Assembly: GCF_900110165.1 (NCBI RefSeq)
Contig: NZ_FOCQ01000001.1
Coordinates: forward strand, 1-64,000
Direction of reading: 5' to 3'
Length of the DNA: 64,000 nt
Source of the DNA: Lihuaxuella thermophila
GTDB taxonomy: Bacteria; Bacillota; Bacilli; Thermoactinomycetales; Thermoactinomycetaceae
The position numbers and the translations under genes are program-made. Under the pieces are notes generated by a model. The model did no database searches. It saw nothing but the letters and a program-made list of their open reading frames with translations, and was not told where the DNA came from. Positions 20,841-30,272 of this stretch are shown here, piece after piece. How positions within the stretch are numbered: the first letter of the stretch is position 1; each line of letters begins with the position of its first letter.

Positions 20841-21019
20841 ATTTGTTTCCTCCGTCAAAAACTCTCTTCATACCATTATAACGAAATAAATCAAAAGAAA
20901 GACCCCTTTCGCCAAAGAGTTAAATAATATACCAAAAAATTAGTAGTTGACATTGTTCATATTCCTGAGAAAATAATACTGAACCAAATTGTTAAGAATT
21001 CGTGAAAGGAATACACGAG

Positions 21020-22528
21020 ATGACCCGAAGAGTAACCGACTTTATAGTGGTGGGAAGTGGCATTGCCGGTTTGATGACGGCCCTTTCACTCGGAAAGTCC
21101 GGGCAGGTCATCGTTTTAACCAAGGCCAAAGAGGAACAGAGCAACTCCTACCGTGCCCAAGGCGGAATCGCGGCAGCTGTGGGTGAAGGGGACTCTCCGG
21201 AGTTGCACCGTCAGGACACACTGAGGACGGGAGTTGACCTGTGTGACCCGAAGTCGGTAGACATATTGGTCCAGATGGCTCCTGAGACGATCCGGCTTTT
21301 GACAAAATGGGGAACCCGTTTTGACCGGGAGGGTGACAAATGGGCCTTGGGCCGGGAAGGATCACACAGCGTATCCCGGATTTTGCACGTTTCGGGGGAT
21401 GCGACCGGGGCGGGAATTACCTCGGCTTTATTAAAGCAGTTATCCGGGCATCCACAGATCGAGCTTGTCACGCATACCATGGTGGCAGACCTCATCGTGC
21501 ATGAAGGAGCTTGTCGCGGGGTCATCACGGTGGATGAAGGGAAAGGCCCGGTCATCTACCTGGCCAGAAAAGGGGTCGTGCTCGCCACTGGCGGCTGCGG
21601 ACAGATTTACCGTTACACGACCAATGATCTTGTTTCCACCGGAGACGGTTTTGCGATGGCTCATCGCGCAGGAGCCGCTCTCATCGATATGGAATTTGTC
21701 CAATTTCATCCGACCGCGCTCGCTGTGGAGCAAAACCCGATGGTTTTGGTGTCTGAAGCTGTACGCGGGGAAGGAGCCGTACTCGTCAACGAACAAGGCG
21801 AACTTTTTATGGCACGCTACCATGAATGGAAGGACCTGGCCCCCCGGGATGTTGTTTCACGGGCCATTTACAGCGAAATGCAAGCAGGACGGCGTGTCTA
21901 TCTTGATGCACAAGTCATTGGTTCCCGGTTTGAAGAACGTTTTCCTAAAATTTACAGATATTGTCGGATGCACGGCATCGATCCGGCGCATGATCTCATT
22001 CCCGTAACACCTGCCGCCCATTTTATCATGGGAGGAATACAGACCGATTTATTCGGGCGGACAACGCTTCCGCGTCTGTTTGCCTGCGGGGAGGTCGCTT
22101 GTACAGGGGTGCATGGAGCCAATCGGCTAGCAAGCAATTCGCTGTTGGAAGGAGCTGTTTTCGCGCAGCGTGTCGCCGCAAAGCTGTCCTCTTATGCTGA
22201 TCAATCCGTCGATGTGCCTGAGCCCGTGTATCCAAGTTTGTGCAGAGATAAGCAAATTGAAGAAACCTGGAAAAAAGAAATCAGGCAGATCATGTGGGAT
22301 GCAGCGGGAATTGTACGAACTTCGGAAGGTTTGTTAACGGGAATTTCGAGAATCAAAGAGTTGCAAAATCAAATTCCATCAGGGTTTATCGAGTGCCACA
22401 ACATGTTAATTACTGCACAAATGATTATGAATGCGGCACTCTGGCGCCGGGAGAGCCGAGGTGGCCATTATCGGCATGATTTCCCTGAGACGATACCTGA
22501 ATGGTCGAAAAAACACAATGTAATTTAG
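21020..22528 (+). CDS. nadB: L-aspartate oxidase NadB
   Basis: A 502-residue flavoprotein that oxidises aspartate to iminoaspartate, the first step of de novo NAD synthesis. The FAD motif 'VVGSGIAGLMTALS' is near residue 10; the catalytic region includes 'HRAGAALIDMEFVQFHPT' and 'HGANRLASNSLLEGAVF'. The ATG at 21020 has AAAGGA nine bases upstream. A TTGACA lies at 20947 in the nifS-nadB intergenic region, but the matching -10 is unclear, and I see no NiaR palindrome. Confidence 0.95.
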   Translation: MTRRVTDFIVVGSGIAGLMTALSLGKSGQVIVLTKAKEEQSNSYRAQGGIAAAVGEGDSPELHRQDTLRTGVDLCDPKSVDILVQMAPETIRLLTKWGTRFDREGDKWALGREGSHSVSRILHVSGDATGAGITSALLKQLSGHPQIELVTHTMVADLIVHEGACRGVITVDEGKGPVIYLARKGVVLATGGCGQIYRYTTNDLVSTGDGFAMAHRAGAALIDMEFVQFHPTALAVEQNPMVLVSEAVRGEGAVLVNEQGELFMARYHEWKDLAPRDVVSRAIYSEMQAGRRVYLDAQVIGSRFEERFPKIYRYCRMHGIDPAHDLIPVTPAAHFIMGGIQTDLFGRTTLPRLFACGEVACTGVHGANRLASNSLLEGAVFAQRVAAKLSSYADQSVDVPEPVYPSLCRDKQIEETWKKEIRQIMWDAAGIVRTSEGLLTGISRIKELQNQIPSGFIECHNMLITAQMIMNAALWRRESRGGHYRHDFPETIPEWSKKHNVI

Positions 22529-22538
22529 GGGCGGGACC

Positions 22539-23393
22539 ATGAATCCAATACAATTAAAACAATTTATTCGTGAAGTGTTGAACGAAGATATCGGCGCGGG
22601 TGATCTGACCACGGAGGCGATCGTGCCTTCCGGGCATAAGAGCACCTGCCTTATCATCGCTAAACAAGCGGGAGTCATCGCCGGATTGCCGGTGGCGGAA
22701 CTGGTTTTTAAGGAACTGGATGAATCCTGCAGGCTGACTCCTCTGGTGGACGAAGGAGCCGAGGTAGCCAAAGGGACCCAAATCGCCCGGGTGTCCGGCC
22801 CGACACGAGCGATTCTCACCGGGGAGCGTGTCGCGTTAAATCTCATGCAACGCATGTCCGGGATTGCCACATTGACCCGGCAATTGGTGAAAAAGCTGGA
22901 AGGCCTTGATTGTCGAGTGCTGGACACCAGAAAAACCACTCCCGGTTTGCGGCAGTTGGAAAAGTATGCCGTTCGGGTGGGCGGCGGGACCAACCACCGA
23001 TTCGGCCTGAGCCATGGGGTCATGCTGAAAGACAACCATATTGCCATGGCAGGCAGTCTCAAAAAGGCGGTCGAGCTGGTCCGGCAGCGTGTGGGCCATA
23101 TGGTCCAGGTGGAAGTGGAAGCGGATACACTCGAACAAGTGAAAGAGATTCTCCAGCTGGATGTGGACGCCATCTTGCTGGACAATATGGATGTGGAAAC
23201 GATGAGGGAAGCCGTCCGCCTGATCGACGGAAAAGTGTGGACCGAAGCTTCGGGCGGAATCACGCCGGAGACGATCCGCACCATCGCGGAAACAGGCGTC
23301 AATGCCGTATCGCTGGGCTGGATCACCCATTCGGCGACCGCATTGGATATCAGCTTGGACTTTGAACATGAAACGGGGGATGAATCATGTTGA
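22539..23393 (+). CDS. nadC: Nicotinate-nucleotide pyrophosphorylase NadC
   Basis: A 284-residue quinolinate phosphoribosyltransferase, the third step after NadB and NadA. It shows '[14 protein letters not shown]', the '[10 protein letters not shown]' loop, '[10 protein letters not shown]' and the lysine of 'LKDNHI'. It follows nadB by ten bases and overlaps nadA by seven, a typical tight operon. Confidence 0.96.
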   Translation: MNPIQLKQFIREVLNEDIGAGDLTTEAIVPSGHKSTCLIIAKQAGVIAGLPVAELVFKELDESCRLTPLVDEGAEVAKGTQIARVSGPTRAILTGERVALNLMQRMSGIATLTRQLVKKLEGLDCRVLDTRKTTPGLRQLEKYAVRVGGGTNHRFGLSHGVMLKDNHIAMAGSLKKAVELVRQRVGHMVQVEVEADTLEQVKEILQLDVDAILLDNMDVETMREAVRLIDGKVWTEASGGITPETIRTIAETGVNAVSLGWITHSATALDISLDFEHETGDESC

Positions 23394-24478
23394 CCCATGT
23401 TCCCAGCCAATTGCCCGAAGTGTACCGGAATCTGTCGAGCGATGAGCTGGATGAAAGAATTCTGCGTGCCAAACAACAACTCGGCACAGATTTGGTGATT
23501 CTCGGTCATCACTATCAGCGTGATGATGTGATTCAATATGCCGACTTTCGCGGCGATTCGCTCAAGCTTGCCCGAATCGGCGCACAGCAACGAGACGCAA
23601 AATATATCGTTTTCTGCGGTGTTCATTTTATGGCGGAGACGGCCGACACCCTGGCGGCGGAAGGACAGACGGTGATTCTGCCTGACATGAGAGCAGGTTG
23701 CTCGATGGCGGATATGGCCGATATCGAAGATGTGGAAGAGGCGTGGGAAATTCTTCAGGAACAATTTGGGGATACGATCATCCCCGTCACGTATGTCAAC
23801 TCCACAGCTGCCATCAAAGCGTTTGTCGGACGTCACGGAGGAACCACCTGTACTTCTTCCAACGCCAAACAGGTGCTGGAATGGGCTTTCTCCCGGAAAA
23901 AGCGGATTCTCTTCCTTCCGGACCAGCATTTGGGCAGAAATACCGCCTACGCAATGGGCATTCCGCTTGAACAAATGATCATCTGGAACCCCGGAACCGG
24001 TCAACCGGAGGATGTCAAAGGGGATCTGCAAGAGGTTCGGATGATTTTGTGGAAAGGTCACTGTTCTGTCCACCAAAAGTTCACTCCTGAACAAGTTCAC
24101 AGTGTGCGTGAACGCGACCCGCAAATGAAAGTGATCGTCCATCCGGAGTGTAGTTTTGAAGTTGTTCAGCTGGCCGATTTCGCGGGTTCCACGGAATATA
24201 TTATCAAAACGGTCTCGTCTGCACCGGCCGGAAGCAGATGGGCGGTGGGAACGGAAGTCAACCTTGTTCAGCGTCTGGCCCAGGAACACCCTGATCAGCA
24301 TATTGTCCTTCTGTCCACAACCATGTGTCCGTGTTTAACCATGAACAGGATCGACCGACCGCACTTGTTGTGGGCATTGGAAAGCATCACGGAGGGACAT
24401 CCGATCAACGTCATTACGGTGGATGACGAAACCAAATACTGGTCCAAAGTGGCTCTCGACCGCATGCTCGCCGTCTGA
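23387..24478 (+). CDS. nadA: Quinolinate synthase NadA
   Basis: A 363-residue [4Fe-4S] enzyme that condenses iminoaspartate with dihydroxyacetone phosphate to quinolinate. It shows '[10 protein letters not shown]', '[10 protein letters not shown]', 'HPECSFEV' and '[10 protein letters not shown]'; the cysteines include the three cluster ligands. Its ATG lies inside the end of nadC, with GGGGGA upstream. A strong terminator follows. Confidence 0.96.
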   Translation: MLTHVPSQLPEVYRNLSSDELDERILRAKQQLGTDLVILGHHYQRDDVIQYADFRGDSLKLARIGAQQRDAKYIVFCGVHFMAETADTLAAEGQTVILPDMRAGCSMADMADIEDVEEAWEILQEQFGDTIIPVTYVNSTAAIKAFVGRHGGTTCTSSNAKQVLEWAFSRKKRILFLPDQHLGRNTAYAMGIPLEQMIIWNPGTGQPEDVKGDLQEVRMILWKGHCSVHQKFTPEQVHSVRERDPQMKVIVHPECSFEVVQLADFAGSTEYIIKTVSSAPAGSRWAVGTEVNLVQRLAQEHPDQHIVLLSTTMCPCLTMNRIDRPHLLWALESITEGHPINVITVDDETKYWSKVALDRMLAV

Positions 24479-24480
24479 AA

Positions 24481-24518
24481 AACGAACCCGACCTCTTGGT
24501 GAGGTCGGGTTTTTCGTT
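24481..24518 (+). terminator. Terminator of the nadBCA operon
   Basis: A stem of about 15 bp (aacgaacccgacctc with gaggtcgggtttttcgtt) lies directly after the nadA stop, with a T run. Confidence 0.92.
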
Positions 24519-24696
24519 ACCTGATTCAAGGTTTATGAAGTGGGGACAGCAGACACATCAAGCCTTACAGAAAGTTGTTGAGCCCGGGATGCGTAAGAAC
24601 CGTTTGCAATGCAATGAAATGCAAGCAATGGGAGTGGAGCGTTGCCAAACAGTGACTCGTTGCCCGGGCTTGACCTTTCCGTGCTGCTGATCAGAA

Positions 24697-25116
24697 TCAA
24701 TCGATGTCGATTTCCGTTACCCGTTTTCGCTCCCGGCAGATTTCCACATGTTCGCGAAGAACGTCCATGAGAACGTCCACATCGGAAATCGCCTCCAACT
24801 TGAAGTTGGGGAAACTGTGGTCCGATGTGATCAGATGAATATTTCCTTTGGAAAACATCCTGTAGATAAAGGGCTTTTCCATACTCATATCTTTCACCCG
24901 GTACAGCTCCACTTGTTCTGTCCGTTTGGAGAAGATCCCCTCCGTAATGCGGAGCCGTTCCGTTGTCAACACATAACGGGTTGACTTCAGTTTGATCGCT
25001 GTCCATATAGCGATAAAGATGGGGACAATCAGCCAGCAGAATAACAGACAAAGCAAATAAGTCCCCAGCCTGGCCACATGAGAAGGGGTTCCGACCCACA
25101 GTGTTTCTTCCCGCAT
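24697..25116 (-). CDS. PH-domain (bPH2/YdbS-like) membrane protein
   Basis: A 139-residue protein. Residues 18-44 form one or two membrane helices, followed by a bacterial PH domain of the YdbS type ('STRYVLTTERLRITEGIFSK', 'ELYRVKDMSMEKP'). Such proteins sit in the membrane and have no known enzyme activity. GAGAGGAGACC precedes the ATG. It is a single-gene unit. Confidence 0.8.
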   Translation of the reverse strand: MREETLWVGTPSHVARLGTYLLCLLFCWLIVPIFIAIWTAIKLKSTRYVLTTERLRITEGIFSKRTEQVELYRVKDMSMEKPFIYRMFSKGNIHLITSDHSFPNFKLEAISDVDVLMDVLREHVEICRERKRVTEIDID

Positions 25117-25254
25117 CCTGCTTGGTCTCCTCTCTGAGGGCTTCCTGGTATTTCATTTCCCGAGGAGTTGTTAAAGGAAACCTGTTCTTCCAGAACTTAC
25201 ACAACACCCCGTCGGATATTTAAATATATTTCCTCAGCTTCACCCACATGCACA

Positions 25255-25290
25255 AAACTCCATCCCTTGATCTGGAAAGGGATGGAGTTT
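25255..25290 (-). terminator. Terminator-like hairpin after the MFS gene
   Basis: A 14-bp stem (aaactccatccctt with aagggatggagttt); on the minus strand it runs into 'ttttgtgc'. It lies about 50 bases past the MFS stop. Confidence 0.7.
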
Positions 25291-25337
25291 CATCTATTCT
25301 AGTAAGTCCTCACTTGCAATTGCCAACTTTCCCGGGT

Positions 25338-26729
25338 CTACAGTGACGCGAGATGCATCCAGTATGGAATAAACGAGACTTTTACATCATAATAGCGAAA
25401 TGCCAAAAAGGTTAGAATGGCTAAAATGGAGACAAGCGGGGTGATTTTAAACACGAATTTAATCAGTGTGGTTAAACGCAAATCCAGCAACACTCTGTAA
25501 ACAATTTCAACGATTGCAACCCCGTGATTTTTGGTATATTTGCGATAACCGAGCGAGTAGAACCAGATGATATGTAGTCCTATAAAAGCAGTGATCCACC
25601 ACAATTCCGAAGCTCCCACATGTTTCAGCATCCAACCGCCGAAAAGAGGTCCCAAAAAAAGTCCGGCTTGTGCCAGGTTGACTGCTCCGTAATACGTTCC
25701 CCGGAACCGCTGATCCGTCAACTGGTCAATCATTTGATTCGTCAAGGGAAATATCACCATTTCCCCAAGGGTGACAAAAATAATTCCGGTAACAAAGATG
25801 GCAGGGCTTTCGCCCATGGCAAACGTTACATAACCTAAAGAGAATATCATACATCCCAGTATGATGCCGCTGAGAGGATTTTTATTTTCCAACCAATTGG
25901 AAACCATGCTCTGGAAGAGGATCACGATCAGGGCATTGACGGTTAACAAAAGGGAAAAGAGTGTGCTTCCGTTGCTTAATTCCTTGGACAAAAAAATAGG
26001 CAGCGTTGTTTCCAAATGAGAATATATAGCATAGAACAACAGACAGCCCAAAATATAGTAACCGAGCGCCCTGTCCCGCCCGATTACACGGAAGCAATCC
26101 GGAAGATTCACCTGAGCAGCGGCTCCGGTCTGTTTGATCTCCCGTCTGTATTTCGCCAACTTTCGAATTAACAAATAGGTATAGACAGCAAGTACGATTC
26201 CGGTAAATAAGAAAGAAAGGATACCGATCCAATAAAAAAGGTAAGCCCCCAACAAAGGGCCGGTGACCATCCCTATGTTTACCGCAGTATACCGATAGCT
26301 GAAAACTTTTAAACGCTTGGACGGATTGGTAAGATCAGCCATTAAAGCCTGGGAAGTGGCGGTGAAAAATGCTTGGCACAAGCCGTTCAATAAACTTAGC
26401 GCAACGAATGAAAAATAGTCACGGGCAAATAGAAAGCCAAAAAAAATACCGGCCCAAGCGATCAGGGAAAAGTGGAGAACAGCCCGCCGGCCGAGGAGAT
26501 CCGATAAGTATCCTCCAATGATCCCTCCCGCCGCACCGCCTAGTCCGATCATGCCTAACACCATGCTCACTTGAAGGGCGTTCAAATGGATCTGCTTCGT
26601 CAAATAGAACGCAAGAAAGGGCAGACTCATCGACGTGGCCGCTTTGGTGACAGCCGTTCCGAATAACAAGAAAACAACTAAAGGATGTAAACGTTCCCTT
26701 CTGTGTCTCTCTTTTCTTGACAGGGGCAT
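25338..26729 (-). CDS. MFS transporter, drug-efflux-type
   Basis: A 463-residue major facilitator protein with about 12 helices and the loop 2-3 signature 'GGYLSDLLGRRAVL'. It resembles multidrug efflux MFS proteins of Bacillus; substrate unknown. The ATG at 26729 is the only canonical start in frame after the last upstream stop, but its AGGAA site lies almost on the start codon. A stronger AAGGGGGG precedes an out-of-frame ATG at 26754 that overlaps it, so translation may be coupled or weak. Confidence 0.85.
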   Translation of the reverse strand: MPLSRKERHRRERLHPLVVFLLFGTAVTKAATSMSLPFLAFYLTKQIHLNALQVSMVLGMIGLGGAAGGIIGGYLSDLLGRRAVLHFSLIAWAGIFFGFLFARDYFSFVALSLLNGLCQAFFTATSQALMADLTNPSKRLKVFSYRYTAVNIGMVTGPLLGAYLFYWIGILSFLFTGIVLAVYTYLLIRKLAKYRREIKQTGAAAQVNLPDCFRVIGRDRALGYYILGCLLFYAIYSHLETTLPIFLSKELSNGSTLFSLLLTVNALIVILFQSMVSNWLENKNPLSGIILGCMIFSLGYVTFAMGESPAIFVTGIIFVTLGEMVIFPLTNQMIDQLTDQRFRGTYYGAVNLAQAGLFLGPLFGGWMLKHVGASELWWITAFIGLHIIWFYSLGYRKYTKNHGVAIVEIVYRVLLDLRLTTLIKFVFKITPLVSILAILTFLAFRYYDVKVSFIPYWMHLASL

Positions 26730-26990
26730 TTCCTGGCAGTTTGTGATCGGTCATCCCCCCTTAAAAGACGGTCGTTTGAGAAAAATTATATATGCTTTAT
26801 ATTATTATCATATCTGATTAAATAAAAGATAAAAATAAATAATTTTTGACGCTTCTTTTAAATGATAAGAGCTTTTTTCTTGAATAGTATGATCATCCTA
26901 TTGCATGAAACCACATTCAATTCTCCCAAATAATAGATAATGACATGGCGAGCTCTGTTGACGAAACTTCGTTTGCCGGTTCCGGGCAGG

Positions 26991-27023
26991 AATAAAAAAT
27001 CAGGTGACCTGGATGGCCACCTG
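26991..27023 (-). terminator. Terminator of the L,D-transpeptidase gene
   Basis: On the minus strand a 9-bp stem (caggtggcc/ggtcacctg with one G-T pair) is followed by 'attttttatt'. It lies about 30 bases past the stop. Confidence 0.75.
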
Positions 27024-27053
27024 GCTAAATCCGCCGCGCCGCGGGAAATTTTT

Positions 27054-28193
27054 TTATTTTGCGCAGGATTTATGAATATAAGCTGTTGTTCCGCTTTTCA
27101 GCTTGATTTGGTGAAAATCACCCGACATGCCGGTCTTCGTCAAAGTGGTTCCTTTCGGAACCCGCTGCAGAACCTTTGCCGATAAAGAAGGGGCTGACCG
27201 GATATTGGCTAAGTTTACCACGACCCGAATGATGGATTGAGAGGTGGTTTGCTTGGCAACCGTATGGTGCAAGTAGGCGGTTTTCCCGTTTGAAAGCCTG
27301 ATTTGGAACCATTCGTTGTTCATCCCCGTCAGGGTGAATTTGGTTCCTTTTTTCGCTTTGGTGACGATTGCCGCCTTCAAACTGGGATTTGCGCGGACAT
27401 TGGCCACATCCACCGTCACTACCACTTGTCCGGAAGCGGGCTTGATTCCGGATGACGGCGGTGGTGCAGATCCGCCCGAACTGCTGGCATAAGCTTTATA
27501 AACAAATGCCAGCCGGCCGTTGGGCAATTTGACTTGATACCAATCACCGGACACGCCTGTTTTCGGAAAAACGGTTCCTTTTTTCAGGGTTTGAATGACA
27601 AAGGAACCTGTCGATGGACCGGTGCGCGCATTCACATTGCTGCCCGTGATTTTTACCGTACCCGAAGCCGGTTTGAGACCCACCCGCGAATCTCCGCGCC
27701 ATTTATTGTTGCTGGTTCCGCTGTGAATCCACACGGGTGTTCCTTCATAAATCGTCTTAGAGAGTTCGATTACATCTTTGTTATACATCCGTACGCAACC
27801 GCTGGACGCGTGTGTTCCGATCGATCCCGGGTTGTTCGTCCCGTGAATGCCATAGGTACGGCCATTGTCACCACGGACGGAGAGCCCGTTCCAGCGCTCT
27901 CCCAACGGATTGGACGGATGCCCCCCGGGAATTCCTTTCCAACCCGGTTTGTTGATTTTGACCACAATCGGCCACGTTCCCTCCGGAGTGAGCGATTGGG
28001 TTCTCCCGGTCGCTACCGGATAAACCTTCTTTACCTTGCCATTTTGATAAAGATATAACTTATTGGTCCTTTTATTGATTTCAATTTTGTACTCTGTAAA
28101 AGCCGCATAACCAGTAGCAGGAAGCTGAATCGTAGCAATCAGTGCCAAAATGGCCGCAAACACGATAAAACGACACCATTTTATCTGTTTAAT
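27054..28193 (-). CDS. Secreted L,D-transpeptidase (YkuD) with three SH3b repeats
   Basis: A 379-residue predicted cell-wall enzyme that forms 3-3 peptide cross-links or attaches proteins to peptidoglycan. The order is a signal peptide ending 'ATGYA', a YkuD domain with the catalytic motif 'HASSGCVRM', and three C-terminal SH3b domains, each with a 'N[VI]R..PS' core. I place the start at ATT 28193: AGGGGGAGGGG lies six bases upstream and the product then begins with a clean signal peptide ('KQIKWCRF' plus a hydrophobic core). The nearest in-frame ATG, 28265, has no ribosome site and adds a charged 24-residue leader. Confidence 0.88.
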   Translation of the reverse strand: MKQIKWCRFIVFAAILALIATIQLPATGYAAFTEYKIEINKRTNKLYLYQNGKVKKVYPVATGRTQSLTPEGTWPIVVKINKPGWKGIPGGHPSNPLGERWNGLSVRGDNGRTYGIHGTNNPGSIGTHASSGCVRMYNKDVIELSKTIYEGTPVWIHSGTSNNKWRGDSRVGLKPASGTVKITGSNVNARTGPSTGSFVIQTLKKGTVFPKTGVSGDWYQVKLPNGRLAFVYKAYASSSGGSAPPPSSGIKPASGQVVVTVDVANVRANPSLKAAIVTKAKKGTKFTLTGMNNEWFQIRLSNGKTAYLHHTVAKQTTSQSIIRVVVNLANIRSAPSLSAKVLQRVPKGTTLTKTGMSGDFHQIKLKSGTTAYIHKSCAK

Positions 28194-28520
28194 GGTGTTC
28201 CCCTCCCCCTTGGCACAATCAAAAAAGAAATTCCCGCGGTGCTTAAGTATCTCTCCTTCCATCATAATCGAAAGAATGATGCCTGGGAAGACAGTTTATG
28301 TAAATTTTTTTAAAAATTAAGTACCAATACAAATTATACTATTTACATTCTATTATATAACAGCTGGACCCTCGGAGATGGATCAGAAACGCGTTTGCGG
28401 ATGTAAATGGTCAGATATATAGGTTTTCCTTAAATTGAGTAGTCAAGGCGAATTTAAGTTTGAAAATTCGGTAATTAAAAAGTGGCGGAGCTATAACAAA
28501 AACGGGAAGGAAATTCCGGG

Positions 28521-28613
28521 ATGGAACAACTTCCGGAGAGCGTGTTGACGGTTCCCGGCAAAGGCATTGAAGCCGGGCTTGACGATTTGCGAAAAAACGA
28601 TGGGTGCCATTGA
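28521..28613 (+). CDS. Possible 30-residue protein
   Basis: ATG at 28521 with GGAAGG nine to ten bases upstream opens a 30-codon frame (starts MEQLPES, ends NDGCH) in an otherwise empty 576-base gap. A good terminator follows 36 bases after the stop. I recognise no family. Ribosome site plus terminator is the only support; the rest of the gap shows no gene. Confidence 0.35.
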   Translation: MEQLPESVLTVPGKGIEAGLDDLRKNDGCH

Positions 28614-28648
28614 ACAGGGAGACGGGGTTGATCTGCCGTTTCTGTGTG

Positions 28649-28684
28649 AAAAGCATTCATTTAAAATGAGTGCTTTTCTTTTGC
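28649..28684 (+). terminator. Terminator-like hairpin in the 28.3-28.8 kb gap
   Basis: The stem aaaagca(t)tcat with atga(g)tgctttt is followed by 'ctttt'. It implies a plus-strand transcript upstream, perhaps the small frame at 28521. Confidence 0.7.
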
Positions 28685-28841
28685 GGCCCGGCGGTTCAAG
28701 TTTTCGACGCTCTTTTCTGTGGCAAAGTCCGTGGTTCGGTTTATAATAATAGGAAATCGGCCGGGCTTGTCCGGAGGATTTTCTTTCATACGATACTGTG
28801 ATAAAGTAATAATATTCTCGGAAGGGTAGGAGGCTTTGGAT

Positions 28842-29981
28842 TTGTACGACATCATCTTATTTGACGTAGACGGGGTCTTCTTAAGTGAAGAGCGTTGTTT
28901 TGACGCCTCGGCGCTGTCTGTCTGGGAATTGCTTTATGCTCCGCATTTTTTGTCGCTGAACGGGAAATCCCATACCACACAACCGGATGAAGAAGAGATC
29001 CGCCGCATTCGGAGCGAAGTTTTTCAGGACGACCGGGTGTTGGACTGGATGAAATCAAAAGGCATCAATTCCAACTGGGATATGGTTTACCTTGCTTTTT
29101 CCGCCCAACTCATGCTTTTGTTGAAAGAGTTGTATCCGGATCATAAGGAGGAAGTGGAACGGTTTTTAACCAGACCGGTCACGGAAGAAGCATTGCGGGA
29201 GCTGAGAGAATGGGGAGGAAATAAGGTTCGGTCCTTTAAACCTTCCTTCGGCTCATTTATCTCCCTGTTCGACGGAGATGAGCAAATTGTAAAGCACGAA
29301 TTGCTCGTCTATTTTAATCGCCTTGCCGAAAAGTGGTTCGGAGTGCCAGTCAGCCAGTTTTCACGCAACAGTTCTTTGTGGGAGCTGGGTTATTCCGTAT
29401 ATCAGGAATGGTATTTGGGAGACCCGTTGTATCTGCAAACCGAAGGGAAAACAGCGCGTCTCGGGGGTAAAAAAGGATTTCTTTACCAGGAGATTCCCAT
29501 TGCCGAACCGGAGAAGATGCGCACCATGCTGGAGCGGCTGGCCGAAAAAGGCATTACGCTTGGAATAGGCACAGGGCGCAGCTTGCTGGAGACGGAAGTG
29601 CCCTTTAAAGACTTGGGACTCTATTCGGCTTTTGATCCGGAGCGAATTGCCACGGCATCCGATGTGATCACCGCGGAGGAATCGTATCCGGAGCGGGCCC
29701 CGCTTGGAAAACCGGAGCCGTTTACGTATATCAAAGCATATTTGGGACGTTCTTCCACTGCTGAAGAATGTTTAACTCTGGCATTGCCCATTGCGGATGG
29801 AAAAAAAGTGCTCATAGTTGGCGATTCGGTTGCCGATCTATTGGCGGCCAGGAAAATGGGTTGTGATTTTGCGGCAACTCTGACCGGGCTTACCGGCCAA
29901 GCGGCGAGAAGCAAGTTTGAAGAGCTGAAAGCAGATTACATTTTAAACGATGTGACAGAGCTGGAACGTATTTTTCAATGA
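28842..29981 (+). CDS. HAD-superfamily hydrolase
   Basis: A 379-residue haloacid-dehalogenase-like protein. Motif I is 'LFDVDGVFL', motif II the threonine of 'GIGTGRS', motif III a Lys in 'PLGKPEP', and motif IV 'VGDSVADLLAARKMG'. A large helical cap of about 200 residues separates motifs I and II. Probably a phosphatase; substrate unknown. TTG at 28842 is preferred because AGGAGG lies eight bases upstream; TTG at 28836 would leave only two bases. Confidence 0.8.
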   Translation: MYDIILFDVDGVFLSEERCFDASALSVWELLYAPHFLSLNGKSHTTQPDEEEIRRIRSEVFQDDRVLDWMKSKGINSNWDMVYLAFSAQLMLLLKELYPDHKEEVERFLTRPVTEEALRELREWGGNKVRSFKPSFGSFISLFDGDEQIVKHELLVYFNRLAEKWFGVPVSQFSRNSSLWELGYSVYQEWYLGDPLYLQTEGKTARLGGKKGFLYQEIPIAEPEKMRTMLERLAEKGITLGIGTGRSLLETEVPFKDLGLYSAFDPERIATASDVITAEESYPERAPLGKPEPFTYIKAYLGRSSTAEECLTLALPIADGKKVLIVGDSVADLLAARKMGCDFAATLTGLTGQAARSKFEELKADYILNDVTELERIFQ

Positions 29982-30014
29982 AAAGCCCGCCATTTTAACA
30001 TGGCGGGCTTTTCG
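29981..30014 (+). terminator. Terminator of the HAD gene
   Basis: The 12-bp stem aaaagcccgcca/tggcgggctttt begins at the stop codon. Confidence 0.92.
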
Positions 30015-30173
30015 TTTGGATCCGGCACAATCCGCTCCTCTTTGAAAAGGGTTGTTTCGATCATCCTCGCACGACAAATTAACTTGATACAGCGACCCGA
30101 ACGGTTTAACCGGGCCCGTCGGTTTAGCGGGATATTCAGGAATTGCCCGAATTTGCGCTCAGGCGGAGTGGTC

Positions 30174-30221
30174 AAAAAAAAAGGGAGAATCCCCTCCGTA
30201 CAGTACGTGAAGTCTTCTCCC
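30174..30221 (-). terminator. Terminator of the moaC-moaA operon
   Basis: On the minus strand gggagaa pairs with ttctccc around a larger imperfect loop, then nine T residues follow. It lies about 50 bases beyond moaA. Confidence 0.75.
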
Positions 30222-30272
30222 CCGTTGCGATCTTGTTTTGTGGGTCTTTCATACCGATTCAGACATTTGTTA

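Noticed and set aside
20841-21019. NiaR operator between nifS and nadB
   Set aside because: No clear palindrome of the NiaR type; regulation remains open.
28661-28855. 64-codon minus-strand frame overlapping the HAD start
   Set aside because: It runs into a terminator hairpin at its end and overlaps the HAD gene start region. No family is recognised.
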